Origin: Synechococcus sp. RS9916
GTDB lineage: Bacteria; Cyanobacteriota; Cyanobacteriia; PCC-6307; Cyanobiaceae
DNA: 64,000 nucleotides
Reading direction: 5' to 3'
Assembly (NCBI RefSeq): GCF_000153825.1
Contig: NZ_DS022299.1
Coordinates: 1,576,869 to 1,640,868 of the forward strand
Shown here: piece after piece, positions 55,564 to 62,485 of the stretch
Numbering within the stretch: position 1 is the first letter of the stretch
How the letters are laid out: the number at the start of each line of letters is the position of its first letter
Notes under the pieces: model-generated
What the model was told of the DNA's origin: nothing
The model's input: the letters and a program-made list of their open reading frames with translations, nothing else
The model's database searches: none
Position numbers and translations under genes: made by a program

Positions 55564-56724
55564 ATGCGCGTTCTGGGCCTGATGAGTGGCACCAGCGCCG
55601 ATGGCGTTGATGCGGTGCTGGCGCATTTCGAAGGTCCCCCGACACATCCGCGCTGGCACTTGCTGCGCAGCGCGTCCCTGGCCTATCCCGCTGAACTGCA
55701 TCGACGCATCGTGTCAGCAGGGCAAGGTCACCCCCACTCCGCAGCAGCCCTGCTGGATCTCGCCGAAGACATCACCGAGCACCAGGCTGCCGCCGCCCGG
55801 GCCTGCGATCCCGACGGCCAAGCGGCAGTGGTGGGATGCCATGGACAAACCCTCTGGCATCGCCCTCCCCAAGCAGGGAAAGGTGACGCTGCGAAGCGGG
55901 GAACCAGCTGGCAGATGCTGCAGGCACCGCTGTTGGCGCATCTGTTGCAACGCCCAGTGGTGCACGACTTTCGCGCCGCCGATCTCGCCCTCGGCGGCCA
56001 AGGCGCACCGCTGGTGCCGATGGCAGACGCTGCGCTCCTGGGGGCAGCATCCGGCTGGCGCGCTCTGCTCAATCTCGGGGGGATTGCCAATCTCACCCTC
56101 ATCCCCCCCGGCACGGGCCCCGACCGTCACTCCCCTGTACTCGGCTGGGATTGCGGCCCCGCCAACACCCTGATTGACCTGGCGGTGGAGCATTTCAGCG
56201 AAGGCCGGGAGCATGTGGACCGGGATGGTCGACGCGCCGCAGCCGGACACATCCAGGACTCCCTGCTCAACCGCTGGCTGCAGGAGCCCTACCTGCACCA
56301 GCCGCCACCCAAATCCACCGGCCGCGAACTGTTCGGACGCCAAGACCTTCAGCGACGCCTGATGGAACTGGAGGGCCGCCATCCCGATGACTGCATCGCG
56401 ACGCTCACTGCCTTCAGCGCCGCCGTGGTCGCCCAGGACCTCGATCAACTGACCGATCGCGGACTGCCGCGCCCCTTCGAACTGGTGGTGGCCGGAGGAG
56501 GCAGCAACAATCCTGTTCTGATGAACGAACTGCAACGCCGCTGCCGGGGCCTCCGCGTGCGCCGCAGTGATGACCTGGGCCTGCCCGCGGAGAGCAGGGA
56601 AGCACTGGTCTTCGCCCTGCTGGCCTGGTGGCATCAACGAGGCCATTGCGGCAATGCGCCGGCAGTCACCGGAGCCAGCAGGGCATCTGTGCTGGGCGTG
56701 CTGGCTCAGCCCCCTGGGGTCTGA
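55564..56724 (+). CDS. anmK: Anhydro-N-acetylmuramic acid kinase
   Basis: A 386-residue kinase that turns anhydro-MurNAc from peptidoglycan recycling into MurNAc-6-phosphate. LMSGTSADGVDAV at the N-terminus, VGCHGQTLWHRP, VHDFRAADLALGGQGAPLVP, NLGGIANLT and GWDCGPANTL show the complete hexokinase-like site. It is the last gene of the ndh2-hflX-SLC13-ktrBA-anmK run; the RHH gene converges on it 11 bases away. Confidence 0.96.
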   Translation: MRVLGLMSGTSADGVDAVLAHFEGPPTHPRWHLLRSASLAYPAELHRRIVSAGQGHPHSAAALLDLAEDITEHQAAAARACDPDGQAAVVGCHGQTLWHRPPQAGKGDAAKRGTSWQMLQAPLLAHLLQRPVVHDFRAADLALGGQGAPLVPMADAALLGAASGWRALLNLGGIANLTLIPPGTGPDRHSPVLGWDCGPANTLIDLAVEHFSEGREHVDRDGRRAAAGHIQDSLLNRWLQEPYLHQPPPKSTGRELFGRQDLQRRLMELEGRHPDDCIATLTAFSAAVVAQDLDQLTDRGLPRPFELVVAGGGSNNPVLMNELQRRCRGLRVRRSDDLGLPAESREALVFALLAWWHQRGHCGNAPAVTGASRASVLGVLAQPPGV

Positions 56725-56735
56725 ACGGACTTGAA

Positions 56736-57038
56736 TCAGCCCGGCCGAAACAAGCGCAGCCGACGGGGGGCACCCCGCAACCGACGGGCCGGCTGGGATT
56801 CCAATTCGGAGCGAATCTGAGCCGAGTCTCGTGCCCTTGGCTGAGCCACAGGCGCCTGGGGCGCACCCTGCTCAAAACGCTGCACGCCCTGCTGAATCAG
56901 CACCTTGGCCATGTTGCTAACGGTGCGCGACTCCTGCTCGGCCAGGGCCGCCAGCCGTTCGCACAATTCTTCGGGCAGCACCACCTGAATCCGAGGCGAC
57001 TTCGGCTTGCCACTGGATGAGGTTTGGCGGGTGGCCAT
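56736..57038 (-). CDS. Ribbon-helix-helix (CopG-like) DNA-binding protein
   Basis: A 100-residue protein. Residues about 14-55 form a ribbon-helix-helix: the strand PRIQVVLPEEL, helix CERLAALAEQE and SRTVSNMAKVLIQQGVQRFE. The C-terminal 45 residues are Arg/Gln/Pro rich. It may be a local repressor, but no toxin partner is adjacent. The divergent gene at 57150 shares a 111-base control region with it. Confidence 0.82.
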   Translation of the reverse strand: MATRQTSSSGKPKSPRIQVVLPEELCERLAALAEQESRTVSNMAKVLIQQGVQRFEQGAPQAPVAQPRARDSAQIRSELESQPARRLRGAPRRLRLFRPG

Positions 57039-57149
57039 GCCCCTGAGTGCGTCAGAGCTACTTCAGAGTGTAGTCAGATGCGCAAGGATAGTATCCAGCA
57101 CTATGCTGTGGTCACGCTTCAGCACCTTGCTCACCCACCCGGAGAGCCC

Positions 57150-57536
57150 ATGCCCCGATCAGCCAGCCAGGCGCCCAACGCTGGGGAAGCCACTGCAACA
57201 ACAGGCAAGACGGCCCCTGAGCTCCCGAAGACGCCCCCCAGCAGGCGCGCTCCTCGGGCTGCATCCAGGACCTCGGCACGCCGCAGGCGCAGCGCTCCAG
57301 CGCAGCGCAGCCAAGAAAACAGCGACGTGCTTGTGTCGGCTGTGATCAGCACCTATCTGCTCACCCATTTGCACCACGTGTTGCAAAGGGCTGAATTCGG
57401 TGCTGTGCAGGAAGGGCGTCAATCTCAGGCGGCCAACTACGCCCAGCTGCGCAAAGTGCTCTGCATGGATGCCCGCAGCATGGAAGACGCCTCGGCATCC
57501 GGCCTCCGCGATTCCGACCTCGAGAGTGCTGCCTGA
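57150..57536 (+). CDS. Hypothetical protein with disordered basic N-terminus
   Basis: A 128-residue protein. The first 60 residues are Ala/Pro/Thr/Arg rich (SRRAPRAASRTSARRRRSAP) and probably disordered. The second half has a helical domain with DVLVSAVISTYLLTHLHHVLQ and AANYAQLRKVLCMDARSMED. No family is recognised. ATG 57150 gives the better start; the longer upstream frame runs into the RHH gene's control region. A hairpin terminator overlaps its stop codon. Confidence 0.7.
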   Translation: MPRSASQAPNAGEATATTGKTAPELPKTPPSRRAPRAASRTSARRRRSAPAQRSQENSDVLVSAVISTYLLTHLHHVLQRAEFGAVQEGRQSQAANYAQLRKVLCMDARSMEDASASGLRDSDLESAA

Positions 57537-57560
57537 AGGTTGTTGCCCAACAACCTTTAT
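57536..57560 (+). terminator. Hairpin terminator at the stop of the 57150 gene
   Basis: AAGGTTGTT and AACAACCTT form a perfect 9-bp stem with a GCCC loop, starting on the last base of the stop codon. Only a short T-rich tail (TTAT) follows, so termination may be partial. Confidence 0.7.
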
Positions 57561-57713
57561 CGCAGAACAGCCTGTCGCAAAAAAGCCTGGCATTCACTCC
57601 AGAAGCCAAGCGAGAGACAACGTCTGCATGAGTGAACAATCCGCAGGTTCACAACAGCGGCAATCCAAAACCGGCGACTCTGAATAGCTTGAAGGAGAGT
57701 TGCCACCCTCTCC

Positions 57714-57941
57714 ATGAGCAACGCTGCTGAGCTCTACCGCAGGATCGAGAGTGATCATGAGCTCACCAATGGCCTGTTCCGCCAGGCGCTCCAGAATCCA
57801 AGCGGAGCAATCTCGGCCATTTGCGAGATCGGCCAGTCCCTTGGATTGCCCGTGACACCCGACGAGGTCAAAGCGCACATCAGCAGCCTCGATGACGACC
57901 TCACCAAACAGTGGCTGATTAAAGCCAGAGGCGGCCTCTAA
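57714..57941 (+). CDS. Nif11-like small protein ending in Gly-Gly-Leu
   Basis: A 75-residue protein. Residues about 3-55 (LYRRIESDHELTNGLFRQAL, then ICEIGQSLGLPVTPDEVKAH) resemble the Nif11 domain that serves as the leader of many cyanobacterial ribosomal peptides. The chain ends KARGGL, so the double glycine typical of leader cleavage is the last feature and there is no core peptide. It may be a standalone regulator or binding protein rather than a precursor. No modifying enzyme is adjacent. Confidence 0.7.
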   Translation: MSNAAELYRRIESDHELTNGLFRQALQNPSGAISAICEIGQSLGLPVTPDEVKAHISSLDDDLTKQWLIKARGGL

Positions 57942-57967
57942 CCTCCCGGCCCTATTTCCATTTGCCG

Positions 57968-58162
57968 TCAGCTCGGCTGGTGATCTCCGCCGCCCCCAGG
58001 CAGACATTGAGCATGGAGAGCAGGCTGAACACAGCCCAAGTCAGAGCGCTGTTTCTGACGGCTGTAGCCACCACCGCCTGCCCAGCTGAAAAAGAGCCAG
58101 TAGCTCACGATCGCCAGGCCTGCGGCAACCACAAGCGCCGTCACCTGTTCCAGTCGCCGCAT
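57968..58162 (-). CDS. Small single-span membrane protein, possibly frameshifted
   Basis: A 64-residue frame. Its N-terminal half (MRRLEQVTALVVAAGLAIVS, then YWLFFSW) is a good membrane anchor. After a GGCGGTGGTGGC run the frame turns Gly/Gln rich and less protein-like, while another frame reads AVVATAVRNSALTWAVFSLL then SMLNVCLGAAEITSRADGKW and stops at 57952. Either the true product switches frame (57952-58162) or one of the two frames is spurious. Confidence 0.45.
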   Translation of the reverse strand: MRRLEQVTALVVAAGLAIVSYWLFFSWAGGGGYSRQKQRSDLGCVQPALHAQCLPGGGGDHQPS

Positions 58163-58245
58163 GGCCTCGGAGCTCCGTTCTCGCGAAGTCCAGTCTGCAT
58201 CGCCCCCTCCGCACGGGATGATGTGGGCCGCATGCCCCCACACCT

Positions 58246-59967
58246 GTGCTGAGACTGGAGCGCGTCAGCAAGATCTATCCCACGGGAGAGGTGCTGAAAG
58301 ATGTGACATGGGAGGTCAAGCCAGGCGACCGCATTGGCCTGGTGGGCGTGAACGGCGCCGGAAAATCAACCCAGATGCGCCTCATTGCCGGGCTGGAAGA
58401 GCCATCGTCCGGCCAGGTGGTGCGTCAAGGGGAACCCCGGATCGCCTATCTGCAACAGGAATTTGATGTGGACCCGCAACGGACCGTGCGGGAAGAGCTC
58501 TTCCAGGCCTTCGGTGAAGCCGCCGAAGTACTGAACCGCCAACGGGCAGTGGAGGCTGACATGGGATCAGAGAAAGCGGCCGAGGACCCGGAGCATCTCG
58601 ACCAATTGATTCATGAGCTCGGGCGGCTGCAATCCCGCTTTGAAGCCCTGCATGGCTACGAACTGGAAGCTCGAATCGACAAACTGCTTCCCACCATTGG
58701 CTTCACACCGGAAGGCGCAGAACGCACCGTTGCGGACTACTCCGGCGGATGGCAGATGCGGATCGCCCTGGGCAAAATCCTCCTGCAGGATCCCGACCTT
58801 CTTCTTCTCGACGAACCCACGAACCACCTCGACGTCGCAACCATTCAATGGCTGGAGGGCTATCTCACCGAACAAACCGCGGCTCTCGTCGTGATCAGCC
58901 ACGACCGCACATTTCTCGACCGGGTGTGCAACCAGATCGTGAGCACTGAACGCGGAGTATCCCGTGCCTACCTCGGCAACTACACCGCCCACCTCGAACA
59001 GAAGGCCCAAGAACGGGAAGCCACCCAGGCCGCTTTTGATCGCCAGCAAAAAGAGATCGCAACCCAGCAGGCCTATATCGATCGGTTCAGAGCCAGCGCG
59101 ACCCGGAGCACCCAAGCCAAGAGCCGCGAGAAGCAGCTTGACAAGGTGGAACTGGTGGACGCTCCTGTGGAAAGCGTGAGCGGACCCAGTTTTCAATTCC
59201 CGCCGGCACCCCGCTCGGGCCGTGAGGTCGCCCGCTTTGAGAACCTCACCCACTCCTACGGCGACAAGATTCTGTTTCTTGGCGCGGAACTGGACGTGGA
59301 GCGCGGTGATCGGATCGCGTTTGTGGGCCCCAATGGCGCTGGAAAATCCACCCTGCTGCGCCTTGTGATGGGCATCGAGACCCCGGATGAAGGCAGCGCC
59401 GGGCTCGGAGAACACAACATCATTGCCAGCTACTTCGAGCAGAACCAGGCCGAAGCCTTGGATCTCACGAAAACGGTGATCGACACCCTTTTTGAAGCGG
59501 TGCCGGACTGGACCCAAACCCAGGTGCGCTCCTTACTCGGCAGCTTCTGCTTCAGCAATGAGAGCGTCTTTAAGGAAGTCGGCAAACTCAGCGGCGGCGA
59601 AAAAGCACGGCTGGCCCTGGCCCTGATGTTGCTAACCCCTTGCAATCTGCTGGTGCTGGATGAGCCCACCAACCACCTCGATATTCCCGCCAAACAAATG
59701 CTGGAGAACGCCCTCTGTGACTATGACGGCGCCGCTCTCCTTGTCTCCCACGACCGCTATTTCATTTCCCGGGTCGCCAATCGGATCGTCGAACTCCGCG
59801 ACGGAGAACTGATCCTCTACCGCGGCGACTACGACTACTACCTACAGAAAAAGCAGGAGGAAGCCGAGCAGGCGCGTCTCGCCAAGGTTGCAGCAGAAAA
59901 AGAAGCCAAACGCAAAGCGAATCAGGCGAAACAGAAGCAGAAACAGGCAAAACGCAAAAAAGGCTGA
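58246..59967 (+). CDS. ABC-F family ATPase
   Basis: A 573-residue soluble protein with two ABC domains and no membrane part. Walker A motifs are GVNGAGKST and GPNGAGKST, signatures SGGWQMRIALG and LSGGEKARLAL, and both Walker B motifs end LLDEPTNHLD / VLDEPTNHLD. The linker between them is the ABC-F hallmark (residues about 240-320). A Lys/Ala-rich C-terminal extension is present. ABC-F proteins act on the ribosome E site, easing stalls or conferring antibiotic tolerance. The start is a GTG at 58246. Confidence 0.93.
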   Translation: MLRLERVSKIYPTGEVLKDVTWEVKPGDRIGLVGVNGAGKSTQMRLIAGLEEPSSGQVVRQGEPRIAYLQQEFDVDPQRTVREELFQAFGEAAEVLNRQRAVEADMGSEKAAEDPEHLDQLIHELGRLQSRFEALHGYELEARIDKLLPTIGFTPEGAERTVADYSGGWQMRIALGKILLQDPDLLLLDEPTNHLDVATIQWLEGYLTEQTAALVVISHDRTFLDRVCNQIVSTERGVSRAYLGNYTAHLEQKAQEREATQAAFDRQQKEIATQQAYIDRFRASATRSTQAKSREKQLDKVELVDAPVESVSGPSFQFPPAPRSGREVARFENLTHSYGDKILFLGAELDVERGDRIAFVGPNGAGKSTLLRLVMGIETPDEGSAGLGEHNIIASYFEQNQAEALDLTKTVIDTLFEAVPDWTQTQVRSLLGSFCFSNESVFKEVGKLSGGEKARLALALMLLTPCNLLVLDEPTNHLDIPAKQMLENALCDYDGAALLVSHDRYFISRVANRIVELRDGELILYRGDYDYYLQKKQEEAEQARLAKVAAEKEAKRKANQAKQKQKQAKRKKG

Positions 59968-60088
59968 TACCAGATCAGGCGCAAATTGCAAGATGAAACT
60001 TCATACTTGGCTAGGCAGGAAGACTTATTTCTCTTTGCCGACCAGTTTTGTCTGCATAGGCTGACTTCACTGACTCCTCGGGCCCGCC

Positions 60089-60271
60089 ATGACAAGCCTT
60101 CACTCCAACCATGACGGCCCCAATGGCGACAACGGTCTCAACTCGGATCAACAGCACGAGCAGACCTGGGATTCGGTTGAAACCTATTTCCATTGCATCA
60201 CCACTTGCTCTCTTGATGACGGGGAGTGCGTCACCCGTTGCGTTGAACAGTTGCGCGATTCCGACTCCTGA
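60089..60271 (+). CDS. Small cysteine-containing acidic protein
   Basis: A 60-residue protein. The first 30 residues are Asn/Asp/His rich; then comes a compact helical motif with four Cys (FHCITTCSLDDGECVTRCVE) spaced C-x3-C-x6-C-x3-C, which fits a small helical-hairpin disulfide or metal site. No signal peptide is seen. It resembles short proteins common in picocyanobacteria, but no function is assigned. Confidence 0.7.
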   Translation: MTSLHSNHDGPNGDNGLNSDQQHEQTWDSVETYFHCITTCSLDDGECVTRCVEQLRDSDS

Positions 60272-60286
60272 CCTTGGTGATGCGGT

Positions 60287-61414
60287 TCAGCGCTGCAACC
60301 GACCCATTTCCGTCGGGGTCATGGTCACCGCCACCCGCCGACTGCCCCTTTGAACCTCCACCTTCAATGGGCGATTGACCCCATTGCGATCGATGGCCGT
60401 GACCACATCGCTTGGAGTTTTGACCGCTGATCCTGCAATCGCCACAATCACATCGTTGGTCTTCAAACCAGCTTGAGCGGCTGGCCCATTGGGCACCACA
60501 GAACGCACAACGGCGCCATGGGGATTGGGGGCACCGGGCCGGGGCGCAGGCACGGCCGAGAGGGTGACGCCGACCATCGGATGACTGGCACGGCCAGTGC
60601 TGGCGAGCTGCTTGGCAATGACACGAGCGCGATTAATCGGGATCGCAAAACCCAAACCGGCCCCAGGGCCTGAACGCACCAAGGTATTGATGCCCACCAC
60701 TTCACCTGCGGCATTAAGCAGCGGGCCACCGGAGTTACCCGGATTGATCGCGGCATCGGTCTGAATCAGGTCGAGTCGCTTCCCAGAGATCCCCAACTGG
60801 GAGACGTTGCGATTGAGATTGCTGATGATCCCCAACGTGACGGTATTTTCCAAACCGAAAGGATTACCCACAGCAATAGCCCAGTCCCCCACTTGCAAAG
60901 CGTCGGAATTTCCAAGAGGCGCCGTGGGCCACGGGCCACCCTGATCAAGACGGACCACAGCCAGATCCGTGAGGCTGTCCTGGCCAAGCACCCGGCCGGA
61001 GACCCGACGCCCATCGGGCAATCCCACCATCACCTGTTCCGCCTTCTCCACCACATGGGCATTGGTGAGGACCAGGCCGGAAGCTTCGAAAATCACGCCA
61101 CTGCCTTGTCCGGTTTCCACCCTTGAACGGGGAGCGAGAGGCCCCTGGAGACCGAAGAAGCGCCGGAAGACTGGGTCCATCATCAAGCCCCTGGGAAATC
61201 CAGACAGCCCGCCGGCCTGAACCGTGCGCTTGGTTTCCAGGGTCACCACTGCGGGACCGCTGCGCTTGACCGCGTCGGCCACAAACGAGCGAGGCGTGAT
61301 CAATCCTTGGGTGGCCGGTGCCGCCTGAACTGTGGCGCCCGGAGCCAATGACCACAGGGGCATCGCCAGAGCCGCAGCCGACATCAACAGGGGGATGGAT
61401 CGCCGAGCGGACAT
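60287..61414 (-). CDS. HtrA/Deg-type serine protease
   Basis: A 375-residue exported protease-chaperone. It has a signal peptide ([20 protein letters not shown]), the catalytic triad His in TNAHVV, Asp in LTDLAVVRL and Ser in GNSGGP, and a single PDZ domain near the C-terminus ([20 protein letters not shown]). Cyanobacteria usually hold three paralogues (HtrA, HhoA, HhoB); which one this is cannot be told. ATG 61414 is chosen for the signal peptide. Confidence 0.94.
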   Translation of the reverse strand: MSARRSIPLLMSAAALAMPLWSLAPGATVQAAPATQGLITPRSFVADAVKRSGPAVVTLETKRTVQAGGLSGFPRGLMMDPVFRRFFGLQGPLAPRSRVETGQGSGVIFEASGLVLTNAHVVEKAEQVMVGLPDGRRVSGRVLGQDSLTDLAVVRLDQGGPWPTAPLGNSDALQVGDWAIAVGNPFGLENTVTLGIISNLNRNVSQLGISGKRLDLIQTDAAINPGNSGGPLLNAAGEVVGINTLVRSGPGAGLGFAIPINRARVIAKQLASTGRASHPMVGVTLSAVPAPRPGAPNPHGAVVRSVVPNGPAAQAGLKTNDVIVAIAGSAVKTPSDVVTAIDRNGVNRPLKVEVQRGSRRVAVTMTPTEMGRLQR

Positions 61415-61580
61415 GGTTGTCACTTCAGGCCAACGATCGACAGACCGTAGACAGAAAAGACGCGAAGAACCGCGTGGATTGGTCGCGCAGACGTGACCGG
61501 ATGCGACCGGACCAGCGAAGATGAAGAGATGCACGAGGACCCAGAGCACAGGGTCCACCGCGACCCCCAGCTTTGACGCG

Positions 61581-61811
61581 ATGCTCAACAGCTTGTTCCC
61601 CTTGGTCTACGGCGCCGTTTTTGTGCTGCTGCTTTGGCAAGCCTTCCGGGTGATGGGGCAGGGGTTCAAAGCCGCCCACCCGTCCAAAGACCGCACCGGC
61701 AAAGTGACCGTGCATCCAGAACTGCTTGATCAGGACGGCCGCCTGACGGAGGAAGACCTCCTGACGGTTCGTTTCAGTGGAGACCAGGAGCCCTCAGAGA
61801 ACCCCGACTGA
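61581..61811 (+). CDS. DUF2973-like small membrane protein
   Basis: A 76-residue protein with one N-terminal transmembrane helix ([20 protein letters not shown]) followed by a soluble acidic tail with [27 protein letters not shown]. This order matches the DUF2973 family found across cyanobacteria. The function is unknown. ATG 61581 is used; an upstream in-frame ATG would spoil the helix start. Confidence 0.82.
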   Translation: MLNSLFPLVYGAVFVLLLWQAFRVMGQGFKAAHPSKDRTGKVTVHPELLDQDGRLTEEDLLTVRFSGDQEPSENPD

Positions 61812-61873
61812 ATAAGGTTGGAGCCACGGCAGCCCTGAAAGCGCCGATTGGACTCGTAGGGGGGACTCCCAAG

Positions 61874-62257
61874 GTGGATCAACGAACACGGATCGTGGCA
61901 GCGGTGATCAAATCCGTGAAATTGCCTCCTCGTTTCCGGCTGCGGATGCTGAAAGACGATCCCGTGCGGCTGGAACTGAGCCTCACCCCTGCCTACGGCA
62001 AGCAACCCATCCAGGTGGGACTGGTGGAATCACTCGACCTCGTGGCACGCCGTGACCGCGAAGGACGCATCCCACGGGACCTTCAGGGCACCTGGGACTG
62101 GACCGTTCGCCATGGCCAGGTGAGCACCGGGGGTTGGAACCCTTACTTGAAGGAAGCACTGCAGACCATGTTTGAAACCGGCCTCCCCGCCATCGTTTAC
62201 GAGGAACTGACCGGCGAGGACTATCACCCCGTTGATGGGGCGCGCCACGTCCGCTGA
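61874..62257 (+). CDS. Conserved-looking hypothetical protein
   Basis: A 127-residue soluble protein starting at a GTG. It has a compact alpha/beta pattern: IVAAVIKSVKLPPRFRLRM, RLELSLTPAYGKQPIQVGLV, and a C-terminal WDWTVRHGQVSTGGWNPYLK helix region. I do not recognise the family with confidence. It follows the DUF2973 gene by 62 bases on the same strand. Confidence 0.75.
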   Translation: MDQRTRIVAAVIKSVKLPPRFRLRMLKDDPVRLELSLTPAYGKQPIQVGLVESLDLVARRDREGRIPRDLQGTWDWTVRHGQVSTGGWNPYLKEALQTMFETGLPAIVYEELTGEDYHPVDGARHVR

Positions 62258-62295
62258 CCCATCCATCCGAGGGAGTACTTCACAAGCGATATGAA

Positions 62296-62334
62296 GGCGT
62301 GCGAACCGTTACCGCACGCCCGGCCCAGTTGGGC
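62296..62334 (+). other. Two adjacent hairpins in the leader of the small ORF and hrpB
   Basis: GGCGTGCG and CGCACGCC form a perfect 8-bp stem around a 9-base loop. Immediately after it, GCCCA-GT-TGGGC makes a second short stem. No T-tract follows, so they may shape the leader of the following small gene or end the preceding message. Confidence 0.5.
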
Positions 62335-62369
62335 TAGACAGAACAAGTTCGGCCTTTAAGGTTTTCTTT

Positions 62370-62474
62370 ATGGCCACCCTCCGATCGTCCCTTGGCCCCC
62401 TGGTGCGCCTGCTGGCTGCCATGGGTGCTTTGAGCAGCCTCCTGCTTCTGGGCTTGCTCAACCTGTTCAGCTGA
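62370..62474 (+). CDS. Possible 34-residue membrane peptide
   Basis: ATG 62370, preceded by an AAGG ribosome site, opens a 34-residue frame (MATLRSSLGPLVRLLAAMG then ALSSLLLLGLLNLFS) that is one basic segment plus one transmembrane helix. The stop lies 11 bases before the hrpB start. It fits no known small photosystem or cytochrome b6f subunit that I recognise. Confidence 0.45.
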   Translation: MATLRSSLGPLVRLLAAMGALSSLLLLGLLNLFS

Positions 62475-62485
62475 TCGCAACCGCG

